Below, piece by piece: positions 32,280 to 39,982 of a stretch of DNA of 39,982 nt (positions are counted from its first letter, which is position 1; the number at the start of each line of letters is the position of its first letter). The position numbers were made by a program, and so were the translations under genes. Below the pieces are notes generated by a model that was not told the origin of the DNA, searched no databases, and saw nothing but the letters and a program-made list of their open reading frames with translations. Source of the stretch: Bacillota bacterium (GTDB taxonomy: Bacteria; Bacillota_I; Bacilli_A; Izemoplasmatales; Hujiaoplasmataceae); the NCBI GenBank assembly GCA_003245625.1, contig QKCT01000001.1:1-39982 (forward strand), in the 5' to 3' direction.

Positions 32280-32314
32280 TGTGCTCCTAGTGAATCAAAT
32301 TGCCTTGGAGCACA
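32280..32314 (-). promoter_or_regulatory. hairpin next to the lipoprotein ribosome site
   Basis: TGTGCTCC pairs perfectly with GGAGCACA across a 19-base loop, just before the lipoprotein start. The right arm covers the AGGAG sequence, so it could mask the ribosome site. Confidence 0.4.
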
Positions 32315-32385
32315 ACTCCCTTCTTACAAATCGTAATGTTATTTTTGTTTTAATAAGGTCAATTTGGCTATAAAATAATACAGTG

Positions 32386-32436
32386 ATATGAACCAATATA
32401 GTTTTGTCATAGGACTTCTGCTACATTGGTTCATAT
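32386..32436. repeat. 16-bp inverted repeat in the GH3-lipoprotein gap
   Basis: Arms 32386-32401 and 32421-32436 are complementary with a single mismatch (ATATGAACCAATRTAG) and enclose 19 bases. There is no T-run on either side. It may act as an mRNA processing or stability hairpin, or as an operator. Confidence 0.6.
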
Positions 32437-32465
32437 GTGTATTAAATCTGATTGAATTTAGTTAA

Positions 32466-35400
32466 CTAGAATTTTCTTCTTAAAACGATGAATAAGCCAC
32501 CGAATAAGATTGATGTTGCCAAGATTCCAAAGTTTGGAACAATAGCTGCTTCTGAACCGCATCCGGTTTGAGCGTCTTCTGCTTCAATGGAAGCATCAAT
32601 TAAATCTTGTACATCTGCTTCTGATAAGACAGATGCATCGATTAATTCTTGAACTTGAGTTTCTGTTAAAAGATCTAGATTGTCAATCAAAGTTTGGATT
32701 TCTGTTTCTGTTAATGTATCAAGATTGTCAATCATAGTTTGGATATCTGCAGCTGTTAAAGCTGTAGAGGCCAATACAGTTAAATCGAATGCTACAGTGC
32801 TTACGATGTCACCGTCAATAACAGTAGCTGTTAATGTTACAGTCGTATCAGCTGCTGGGCGGGTAACGACACCTGCATTTGTGACAACTGATTCATCACT
32901 AGATGTCCAGAATACTTGTGCACCATTTACCAACGCTGGTAAACTGACAGATTGAGATACTGCTGTAATGGAATCTCCAGTTGCAAGACCAGGGGTTACG
33001 TCAGGAACGACATATGGAGCTGGTGCAACAGAAATAGTGACTGGAATCACAACAGTAGCTTGTGAATTCATACCGCCGAAAATGCTAACAGTATAGTATG
33101 TATACGTAACAGTAATATTCGCTGTAAAGTCACCAGATACAGTTGGTGTACCAGAGATAACTCCCGCTTCAGTAATAGTTAATCCTGTTGGTAAGGAATT
33201 ATCTTCACATGAATATGTAACACTACCATATCCTTCGTGAGTTGTCTCATAATCAGGATTTGCTGCAAATACTGCAGATGAAATAGTTGTACTTAAAGCT
33301 GTATTGATATTGGCTTGATCTAAAGCATCACCAGCAAATGTAAAAGCGTCCTCAACAGTAATTGTATAAGTAATTGGATCGCTAATTACCCAGTCATAGA
33401 CTGCGAATTCAACCGTGAAAGTGAATGTTCCCGCTTCTGTTGCTGTTCCAGATAAGTTTCCTGCTGCATCAATTGATAATCCTGCCGGTAATGTTCCATC
33501 TACGATGTTTACATCGAAGCTATTTGTACCAAAATCAAATCCATCAGGGAATAAACTAGAAGCTCCTGCAACGTATTGATTCAACCCGTCTAAATCTCCA
33601 CCAAGTCCATCAAAACTTACCAAGTTATTCATTGCACTTGAGTTTGCAACAGTATACAACATATTTTTTGCTGCAGAACGAACTGCTAACCATAATGTGT
33701 ATGTTGGAACTGGAGTTAAGGATTCATCTACATCTGTAGTAGCTGGATCATCATCTGGATAGTAAACAAGGCAACCGAGAGTTTCATCCCATTCTCCAAG
33801 AATGCTACTAACAGCATTTCCAAGTGGGTTGTCATTTCCGGCGATCATTTCATCATTGATTTCCATATAGTATTGACTTGAGCTGTACATATCCGTGACA
33901 ACGACGCCTTCAAATCCCCATTCATCTCGAAGTACTTCCGTTAATAATGCATAGTTTTGTGCTGCTGATTTTAAACCAATGTAGTTGAAAGAAGACATTA
34001 CACCGAGTGCATTTCCTTCTTCCACTGGAATCTGGAATGCTTTCAGATATACTTCACGCATGGTTTGTTCATCGGCAAATGTAACAACACCTTTTCTATT
34101 TGTTTCTTGATCATTCAATGCAAAGTGTTTTAAATAAACGACTAACCCTTTACTTTGAGCTCCTGTTGCTGCTGCACTAGCCATTTTACCTGCTAAGAAA
34201 GCATCTTCAGAATAATATTCGAAGTTTCTACCACTGAATGGAGAACGATGAATATTGATTGCTGGTGCATACCAACCAGAATAGTTTTGCCATAACGCTT
34301 CATTTCCGACCATTTGACCCATGATTTGTGCCATATCGGTATTCCATGTAGCTGCGATTGTAGTTTCAGATGGCCAGTAGAACGATGATGCAAAACCTGC
34401 AGGTCCGTCATTTTGAGGATCATAGGTTTTACCAATGATATCCAATGCTACGGTGTAATAACGTGCATTTCCGACCAAAGCTTTTAATTCGCTATATTTC
34501 AATTCGTTGATTAATACGTCCCAAGCTGGATCGTCTTTGTCAAGACCAACCAAATCTTGAAGCATATAAGTTAATACTCTTGTTTCATCTGCAACATCTT
34601 CAGGTACTTGAGAATATCCTACCGCATCAGTTGCATCTTTATAGAACGGATCTGATGCTGTGATATCATCCAAAGAGAAAACATAGTGAATATCTTCATC
34701 AAATGTTGAACCTGCATCTAGAGTCATCTCATCGATTGTTGGAGATACAGGGAATGTTCCTGCAAAGTCTGCTCTTGACATGATTGTCATATTGAAACCA
34801 TCTGCTGCATCAGGAAGTGAGTTATAAGTTTCATCGTCTGTAAATCTGTTTTCTACTGTGTTGCCAGTAATTCTGTCAGTAGAATATTGATATCCGCTTG
34901 CAGGGATTGTATAATTCAATGTTTCCACAACATCATGTGAGTTTTTCATTAATTTTACTTGATATGCGCCTTCGTCCAATTCATAACCAATGAATCCATT
35001 GCTATTTGCGTCTGTGTAATCATAAGATGACATATCTTGTACATATAATGTTAATGTTACGATATCGGATTGTCCTGGTTTAATGATATTTGTTTTCGCA
35101 AATCCACCAAGTACAACATATGATTTTTCGATTTCGCCCGTGTAATAAGGAGCAGTGTAATACAATTCAACTACATCTTTCCCCGCTACATCACCGGTAT
35201 TGGTTACTTTGACGTCGATTTCGATGACATCATTTTCACCCAATACACTACCGTCAGCGATGGATGTTGATAGGATTTCCCAATCAAATGTTGTATAACT
35301 TAAACCATAACCGAATGGATAAACAACGCTGTCTTCATACCAAGTAGGATCTGTGGCTGCATATTCGTAAGCTGCGGTTTCATAATAACGATATCCCATG

Positions 35401-36425
35401 TAAATACCTTCTTCATAGAAAATTGCATTTACAACGTTACTACGGAATAATGCAATACCGCCGGCAAGTGCTTCCAAAGAAGAACCATCAGATGCCAATA
35501 CTTCTACTGTACTGTCAGTTTGTGAGTTGTTACCAAAGTTTTGATAAGTTGGATCTTGTGTGAAGTCAGCTGAATAAATATCAACTGTTCTACCAGAAGG
35601 GTTAACAGAACCATTCAAGATTTCTCCTAAAGCCATGATTCCAGTGTTACCAGGATGACCAATCCAAACGATTGCATCGATTGCTGGATCGTCTTCCAAA
35701 ACACCAAGTTCCAATGGAGAACTGTTATTAATAACAACGACGATATTATCGAAGTTCTCTTCTGCTAGTGCAATCAAATCCAATTCATCTTGGTTTAATT
35801 CAAGATAATGAGCTGTTGGATCATCATTGTCATCAACATTATTTGTTGCATTGTCAGAACCTTCAGACCCAGTTCTTGTAATAACGATGATAGCTGCATC
35901 ATTGTAAGTAAGGAATGTATCTGTAACACTGCGATCATATTCTTCGATTGGAGTTTCACCGATTGCGGAGGTACCGCCACCCATTCCACCTACATATCTT
36001 GAGCCACTAGAGGTTTCATAAAAATCTGCCATTTTTGGATTGCAATTATATCCTGCTGCTTCCAAACTGTCATAAATCGTTAATGCTACAGAGGAGTCTC
36101 CGCTTCCGGATCCACCGCCACCATAGGCTAGATTAATTGAGTTTTTCCCTAAGATACTGATATTATTGATACCTTCAAAAGGTAACAATCCATCATTTTT
36201 CATTAAGATAAAGCCTTCTTCACCAATTGAAACATTAAATTCAGCTGCTGCTGCTTCAACTTCATCCAAACTAGAATAGTCAGAATAATACATTCCATCG
36301 TTATCAGCCATATCGTTAGCGAATACAACGACTGTTGCGAATGCAAAGATTCCAGCTATGAACAGTAAAGCCAAAGATACAATTTTCTTTGCGCCACTGT
36401 TTTTCAACATCTTTCTTAATTTCAT
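32466..36425 (-). CDS. large surface GH3 beta-glucosidase with swapped domains, Ig-like modules and C-terminal sorting tail
   Basis: 1319 residues. N-terminal signal or anchor (KKIVSLALLFIAGIFAFATV). Then the transposed GH3 order: sandwich domain (EEGFILMKNDGLLPFEG, ISILGKNSINLAYGG), FnIII-like (GKDVVELYYTAPYY), catalytic barrel with GRNFEYYSEDAF, KHFALNDQETNR and nucleophile Asp845 in GVVVTDMYS. After ~1000 come two putative Ig (He_PIG-like) modules (LPAGLSIDAAGNLSGTATEAG; LPTGLTITEAGVISGTPTVSG, each split by the length rule), one atrophied Ig-like module (VFWTSSDESVVTNAGVVTRP), four short helical repeats (1223-1283) and a tail with TGCGS (Cys1289), a membrane helix and RRKF. Behind LytTR site 2. 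Likely displayed on the surface. Confidence 0.9.
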   Translation of the reverse strand: MKLRKMLKNSGAKKIVSLALLFIAGIFAFATVVVFANDMADNDGMYYSDYSSLDEVEAAAAEFNVSIGEEGFILMKNDGLLPFEGINNISILGKNSINLAYGGGGSGSGDSSVALTIYDSLEAAGYNCNPKMADFYETSSGSRYVGGMGGGTSAIGETPIEEYDRSVTDTFLTYNDAAIIVITRTGSEGSDNATNNVDDNDDPTAHYLELNQDELDLIALAEENFDNIVVVINNSSPLELGVLEDDPAIDAIVWIGHPGNTGIMALGEILNGSVNPSGRTVDIYSADFTQDPTYQNFGNNSQTDSTVEVLASDGSSLEALAGGIALFRSNVVNAIFYEEGIYMGYRYYETAAYEYAATDPTWYEDSVVYPFGYGLSYTTFDWEILSTSIADGSVLGENDVIEIDVKVTNTGDVAGKDVVELYYTAPYYTGEIEKSYVVLGGFAKTNIIKPGQSDIVTLTLYVQDMSSYDYTDANSNGFIGYELDEGAYQVKLMKNSHDVVETLNYTIPASGYQYSTDRITGNTVENRFTDDETYNSLPDAADGFNMTIMSRADFAGTFPVSPTIDEMTLDAGSTFDEDIHYVFSLDDITASDPFYKDATDAVGYSQVPEDVADETRVLTYMLQDLVGLDKDDPAWDVLINELKYSELKALVGNARYYTVALDIIGKTYDPQNDGPAGFASSFYWPSETTIAATWNTDMAQIMGQMVGNEALWQNYSGWYAPAINIHRSPFSGRNFEYYSEDAFLAGKMASAAATGAQSKGLVVYLKHFALNDQETNRKGVVTFADEQTMREVYLKAFQIPVEEGNALGVMSSFNYIGLKSAAQNYALLTEVLRDEWGFEGVVVTDMYSSSQYYMEINDEMIAGNDNPLGNAVSSILGEWDETLGCLVYYPDDDPATTDVDESLTPVPTYTLWLAVRSAAKNMLYTVANSSAMNNLVSFDGLGGDLDGLNQYVAGASSLFPDGFDFGTNSFDVNIVDGTLPAGLSIDAAGNLSGTATEAGTFTFTVEFAVYDWVISDPITYTITVEDAFTFAGDALDQANINTALSTTISSAVFAANPDYETTHEGYGSVTYSCEDNSLPTGLTITEAGVISGTPTVSGDFTANITVTYTYYTVSIFGGMNSQATVVIPVTISVAPAPYVVPDVTPGLATGDSITAVSQSVSLPALVNGAQVFWTSSDESVVTNAGVVTRPAADTTVTLTATVIDGDIVSTVAFDLTVLASTALTAADIQTMIDNLDTLTETEIQTLIDNLDLLTETQVQELIDASVLSEADVQDLIDASIEAEDAQTGCGSEAAIVPNFGILATSILFGGLFIVLRRKF
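32577..32759 (-). repeat. four 14-15-residue helical repeats in the GH3 stalk
   Basis: The encoded units start at residues 1223, 1238, 1253 and 1267, each of the form L-T/S-x-x-x-I/V-Q/D-x-x-I-D. They look like a short amphipathic stalk between the Ig-like modules and the anchoring tail. Confidence 0.7.
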
Positions 36426-36542
36426 ACTTCTCTCCTTCTCCTAATTATATTTTATTTCTAGATGGTATGAAAAGCACCATCATATGTTAATAAAACGCTT
36501 ACATATTACAAAAAGTATCCAGTTGAATTCATATTTGTATTC

Positions 36543-36609
36543 AATATACCACAAACTAGATATGCATTTCCCCACTTGGCATAACTGGTAACAAATCTAG
36601 CATAAGTCG
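36543..36609 (-). promoter_or_regulatory. LytTR/VirR-like binding site 2 and promoter
   Basis: Direct repeats CGACTTATGC (36600-36609) and CCAGTTATGC (36579-36588), starts 21 bp apart, then exactly 30 bp to TATATT (36543-36548) on the minus strand. No -35 hexamer. Geometry is identical to site 1. It drives the large GH3 gene with a ~110-base leader. Confidence 0.75.
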
Positions 36610-36638
36610 CAATTTTGCATGATTGTACTTTTTGTTTC

Positions 36639-38084
36639 CTAAATTATCTCAAATGACTTGAAATCAAGAGAACCTCTCCCAATATATTTAAAATACAGCG
36701 GATAAGTTCCAGAGATATTCGATGTTTTGATTTTCAAATTCATCGTTTGATTGTTAAGGTCAAGTTCTACAAACCCGATTGGCTCTTCTTCTAAATTTAC
36801 ATAAGCCGTAATCTGACCCTTTGCTTTTCCACAAACTAACAAATTAATTTCTTGTAGACTATCAAATTGAAAATACTTAAATCCTACCACTGCTCCATCT
36901 CTTATATTGGCAACATACTGATCAGGATTATTTTCTCTGTCCTTGCCAGTTTGTGTCAAGTATGGGTGAGTTCGATAGGATTTAAAAATCAAAAGTGGAC
37001 TATAACTGCCAGCTCCTTTTTTGCTATAGAGATTGCAGGATATATGCGTAGAATATACACCCTTTCCAATTAAAGGTCCGTTGTTTAAGCCACAACTGGT
37101 AACTTCTACTTGTTGAAAGTGTCCGTTCTCATCCAAATATATTTTTTCTGCGCAAGTTTGTCTTGAGTATTCATGACGATTGGTTTGTCGATGATGGAAC
37201 ACATACCATTGGTTCTTGATTTTTACAATACCACCATGATTGTTTCCATAGTAGGTGGTTGCTTGATCTTTTGTGATTCCTTGGTATCCGATATCTGCAT
37301 TGGATATAATTGTTCCACCGTATTGATAGGGACCTACTGGTGTATCAGAAACAGAATAACACAGTTCGTGATTTTTATCGGAGGAATAAATATAATAATA
37401 CTTCCCATTGATTTTTCGAATGGAAGACCCTTCGAAAAATTCATGTCCTTCAAATCCAGTGTTTTTACTTATTCCTTTTCCAGGCAACGCAAGGACGGGA
37501 GGTGTTTTAACTGTGACCATATCATTCTGTAATTCACAGATATAACCACCTTCTAATTTTCCTCTTCCTGTCAAGAATAATCTTGTTAATGGTTTTGGTG
37601 AAAACCCTGTGTAAAGATAGACTCGCTTATCATCATCCATAAAGATTGCTGGATCGAACAGGAAAGGGTCACCTTTCTTTTTTCCCAATAAAGTATTGTC
37701 TTGGTATCTTACATGTCCTAAGAATTGATATTCTCCAGCCGGCGTATCACAGACAGCGACAGACATAATACCGGTAAAACTGAAAAAATAATACAAGTAA
37801 TATTTACCGTCTTCTCCCTGTACTACATCTGGAGCGTACATATTCATCGAGTCGCGCTTGCAGATGGGATCCTTTTTTTTATCAAATATCACACCTTCAT
37901 AACGCCAATCTGTTAAATCATCTATTGGGGCAGACCAACTAATGTAGTTGTTCATACAAAATGTCTTTCCATTGAAACGGTCATGAGATCCATAGATGTA
38001 GACTCGATCATTGAACACATATGGTTCACCATCAGGTACATACTCATAACTTGGTAAATAAGGATTATATGCTTGCTTCTTCAT
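36639..38084 (-). CDS. GH43 family glycosidase
   Basis: 481 residues, no signal peptide. The five-bladed GH43 propeller occupies ~1-330: DGEPYVFNDRVYIYGSHD supplies the general-base Asp, MNMYAPDVVQGEDGKYYLYY the pKa-setting Asp, and GHEFFEGSSIRKINGKYYYIYS the acid Glu. The C-terminal ~130 residues form a CBM6-like beta-sandwich (DGAVVGFKYFQF ... YIGRGSLDFKSFEII). Such enzymes remove beta-xylose or alpha-arabinose units; the substrate here is open. The cytoplasmic location implies imported oligosaccharides. AAGGA lies before the start. No terminator separates it from the LytTR site 2 region. Confidence 0.87.
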   Translation of the reverse strand: MKKQAYNPYLPSYEYVPDGEPYVFNDRVYIYGSHDRFNGKTFCMNNYISWSAPIDDLTDWRYEGVIFDKKKDPICKRDSMNMYAPDVVQGEDGKYYLYYFFSFTGIMSVAVCDTPAGEYQFLGHVRYQDNTLLGKKKGDPFLFDPAIFMDDDKRVYLYTGFSPKPLTRLFLTGRGKLEGGYICELQNDMVTVKTPPVLALPGKGISKNTGFEGHEFFEGSSIRKINGKYYYIYSSDKNHELCYSVSDTPVGPYQYGGTIISNADIGYQGITKDQATTYYGNNHGGIVKIKNQWYVFHHRQTNRHEYSRQTCAEKIYLDENGHFQQVEVTSCGLNNGPLIGKGVYSTHISCNLYSKKGAGSYSPLLIFKSYRTHPYLTQTGKDRENNPDQYVANIRDGAVVGFKYFQFDSLQEINLLVCGKAKGQITAYVNLEEEPIGFVELDLNNQTMNLKIKTSNISGTYPLYFKYIGRGSLDFKSFEII

Positions 38085-38215
38085 CGTGGATCCTTTCCAT
38101 GTTAAATATTAGTCTAAAGTTTCACTATACAAATTGTCTGTTTCCGAAATGAGAAAAGAGATGCTATTGGAAGCAGATTTCAATTTGATTTGAATTTTCG
38201 TTGCTCTTTGTTCTT

Positions 38216-38221
38216 ATTATA
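38216..38221 (-). promoter_or_regulatory. -10 element ahead of GH43
   Basis: TATAAT on the minus strand with no good -35, lying 25 bp from LytTR-type site 3. A second -10-like TATAGT occurs closer to the gene. Confidence 0.4.
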
Positions 38222-38246
38222 TAACCAAAAATCGCCTTTTGATCGA

Positions 38247-38277
38247 CCACTTATGCCTCAATTATGACCAGTTGTGA
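38247..38277 (+). promoter_or_regulatory. LytTR/VirR-like direct repeat pair 3 (opposite orientation)
   Basis: CCACTTATGC (38247-38256) and CCAGTTGTGA (38268-38277), starts 21 bp apart, on the plus strand. No TATATT lies 30 bp downstream on the plus strand, and no plus-strand gene follows. On the minus side the GH43 -10 lies 25 bp away. Probably the same regulator's site, used in reverse, or a remnant. Confidence 0.55.
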
Positions 38278-38321
38278 CAGAATGTTTTCTCTTATCCGAA
38301 TTCGATTGGAATACACACTTG

Positions 38322-38361
38322 ACTATAAAAAAAGAACGAAAATCAAATGATATCGTTCTTT
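38322..38361 (-). terminator. terminator of the BMP lipoprotein gene
   Basis: AAAGAACGA pairs perfectly with TCGTTCTTT around a 13-base loop, followed by TTTTATAGTC on the minus strand. Confidence 0.85.
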
Positions 38362-38387
38362 ATTTATCTATTCTTTCTTATTCGTTA

Positions 38388-39863
38388 TTAAGACTCGTAA
38401 TTGACATCAACATAGGTCGTCATCGGTTGTGTAGAATAATCATCATTAACAGATATGATTCCATTTTTAATTTGATTATAGATATCTTGATATTCTTCTA
38501 ACGTGAAGTTCTCGAATTGCCAAGAATCAACAAAAGTTGGTAGCATAACTGCATCTTCTGCAATACCGAAATGGAGGATATTGCCACCTTGTCCCTCGTA
38601 CCATTCTCCATCATTTTCATAGAATGTGGTTAACAGATCGTAAGTGATTTGTCCATAATTGTTCATTGCTGACGTGACAAATACTTCGGATTGTGCTAGA
38701 TATTGATCCACTTCTACTCCAATCAAAACCGTATCAAACTCCTCTGCAACAAGGATTGCAGATTCTACTCCTGCTCCGATAACAGGAAAAACAATTTCTA
38801 CTCCTGAAGTTGCCCAATTTGACAACCTATTATCCAACTGCTCAGATGCTTCAAATGCATTCGCATAATAATAGTTGATATGGACATCGCCAGCAGTAAG
38901 TCCAAGTTCATTTGCGGCATATTCTGCACCTTGAATAAAACCATAGCCATATTGCATAATGATTGGAATTGCCATTCCTCCAACAAAACCAAGATTACGA
39001 TAACCTTCCATAACGGCAGCGTATCCAGCAAGAAACGCTGCTTCCTCTGCCTTAAAAGTTACAGCTACTGTATTCGCACTAATTGTGTAGTCAGTATAGG
39101 CTTCGTTATGTGGTTGTCCATCGACTAATAGAAATGAAATATCTGGATACTCAGTTTGAAGGTTGTATACGGCTACTTCATATAAGTAGCCGACACAGAT
39201 AACGATTTTAGCTCCCATGGAAATGGCAAACTCGATCGCTATTTCTCTTGAGTCGTTGGTTTCTTCAAATGGTAAATAAAAACTATAAGATAAGTCCTGT
39301 TCTTCTGAAAAACCCATTACCGCTGCTAAAATATAAGCGCTCATGGTTGAATCAGACACACCGGTATAACTAAACATAATAGCAATTTCAGCTGAAAGAT
39401 TGACATAATCAGGTGAAATAACGATATCGTGAGAAGGCATTGTGTCCGGTAAATCCTCTTCCCAATCCAAAAAGAGGTAAGCCTCTGTATCTTCTAATGT
39501 TGGAACATCCACAGATGATAAATCATCTCCAAAATGAAAAGTAAAAGATTCCACTACTTCGCCTTCATAGTCTAAGTACTCAATCGAATAATTGATTTGT
39601 ATCCATTTCGCATACAAGGTAGTGCTTTTATTAATCTCATCCAGTACAACTTCTTCTGTTAATTCAGAATCCAAATACCAACCATCAAATGCATACCCTT
39701 CTTTCGTTGGTTCAGGTAATGAGTTTGGGATATCATTTGATTCAAAAGCAACTGATTCTACTTCTATCCCTCCATTCGATTCAAATTGAATCTGAACTTC
39801 ATTGGTACAAGCCACCAAAAACGTCAATAGAAAAACCAATAAAATGCCGTAAACCTTTTTCAT
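38388..39863 (-). CDS. BMP-family (nucleoside-binding) lipoprotein with InlB-type repeat
   Basis: 491 residues. Signal peptide with lipobox LVAC (Cys19). Residues ~23-87 form an InlB B-repeat/Flg_new-type module (FESNGG, PTKEGYAFDGWYLDSE, TTLYAKW) and ~90-155 a second, degenerate one. From ~160 comes the BMP/PnrA periplasmic-binding fold: GAKIVICVGYLYEVAVY, AEEAAFLAGYAAVMEGY, NLGFVGGMAIP, YGYGFIQGAEYAANELG. BMP proteins bind purine nucleosides for an ABC importer. An upstream in-frame ATG seven codons earlier has no ribosome site; the chosen ATG follows GGGGGAGAG directly. That sequence matches the complement of the small RNAs at 3.0-3.5 kb. Confidence 0.88.
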   Translation of the reverse strand: MKKVYGILLVFLLTFLVACTNEVQIQFESNGGIEVESVAFESNDIPNSLPEPTKEGYAFDGWYLDSELTEEVVLDEINKSTTLYAKWIQINYSIEYLDYEGEVVESFTFHFGDDLSSVDVPTLEDTEAYLFLDWEEDLPDTMPSHDIVISPDYVNLSAEIAIMFSYTGVSDSTMSAYILAAVMGFSEEQDLSYSFYLPFEETNDSREIAIEFAISMGAKIVICVGYLYEVAVYNLQTEYPDISFLLVDGQPHNEAYTDYTISANTVAVTFKAEEAAFLAGYAAVMEGYRNLGFVGGMAIPIIMQYGYGFIQGAEYAANELGLTAGDVHINYYYANAFEASEQLDNRLSNWATSGVEIVFPVIGAGVESAILVAEEFDTVLIGVEVDQYLAQSEVFVTSAMNNYGQITYDLLTTFYENDGEWYEGQGGNILHFGIAEDAVMLPTFVDSWQFENFTLEEYQDIYNQIKNGIISVNDDYSTQPMTTYVDVNYES

Positions 39864-39886
39864 AACTCTCCCCCGTTGTATCATGA

Positions 39887-39982
39887 TTATTGCGTCGTCC
39901 TCAATTCTTTTTTCATGCGAATCGCAGTTTGATCATAAATGATTTTCTTTTTATTGTCGAATACAAATCCTTGAGATTCATA
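39887..39982 (-). CDS. 3' end of a gene continuing beyond the window
   Basis: An open frame from the right edge to TAA encodes 31 residues including GFVFDNKKKIIYDQTAIRMK. It ends 23 bases before the BMP lipoprotein start with no terminator between, so the two are probably cotranscribed. Too short to name. It might be chance, but the position and spacing fit an operon. Confidence 0.5.
   Translation of the reverse strand, partial: YESQGFVFDNKKKIIYDQTAIRMKKELRTTQ

Noticed and set aside
28498-36425. GH3 genes as fused fragments or misassembled halves
   Set aside because: Two independent genes show the same complete transposed order, which is a known GH3 architecture.

Overview
The window comes from an AT-rich Bacillota/Mycoplasmatota-type bacterium. 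It is low in GC, has strong AAGGAGG-type ribosome sites, and uses UGA as a normal stop: oppB and oppF both end at UGA exactly where the family ends. Gene content (a BMP lipoprotein with an InlB-type repeat, AgrC/LytTR signalling, beta-glucosidases with a Cys-containing C-terminal tail) would fit an Izemoplasma/Acholeplasma/Haloplasma-like or Erysipelotrichia-like lineage. That placement is inference. From about 10 kb onward every gene lies on the minus strand.

Layout. 1-9.9 kb holds housekeeping and accessory genes: a DUF1576 membrane protein (cut by the left edge), an MFS exporter, two tRNA pairs (Leu-CAG/Ser-GGA and Pro-CGG/Ser-CGA), an alkyltransferase-like protein, three tandem small-RNA units, a flavin reductase, a LURP-one-like protein, an EamA transporter, a nucleoside hydrolase and a GH13 amylase. 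10-16 kb is an oligopeptide ABC transporter operon, oppBCDFA, whose binding protein is circularly permuted. 16.2-20.1 kb has small enzymes (YdeI- and DUF1801-type proteins, YbaK deacylase, MazG-like hydrolase, membrane protein, malic enzyme). 20.2-38.1 kb is a glycan locus: UDP-galactopyranose mutase, GT2, three GH3 beta-glucosidases, a GtrA-like membrane protein, a CBM-type lipoprotein, a GH43 enzyme and an AgrC/LytTR two-component system. 38.4 kb to the end has a BMP-type nucleoside-binding lipoprotein and the tail of another gene.

Three things stand out. (1) Three tandem minus-strand units at 3.0-3.5 kb each have an unusual promoter with a conserved upstream box exactly 19 bp from the -10, a UC-rich segment complementary to an idealised ribosome site plus start codon, and a terminator. 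They look like a family of translation-targeting small RNAs, and the BMP lipoprotein's ribosome site is a good candidate target. (2) Three VirR-like direct-repeat pairs (CCAGTTATGC type, 21-bp period) flank the LytTR system and the glycosidase genes. Two of them sit exactly 30 bp from a TATATT -10, giving a probable local regulon, one member of which may be a ~145-nt RNA. (3) In OppA the normal C-terminal segment sits directly after the lipobox, and the protein ends where that segment would normally begin.

The glycan locus appears to couple sensing (AgrC/LytTR) to secreted and membrane-anchored beta-glucosidases with swapped domain order, a carbohydrate-binding lipoprotein and cytoplasmic GH3/GH43 enzymes. 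Its ligand is unknown.
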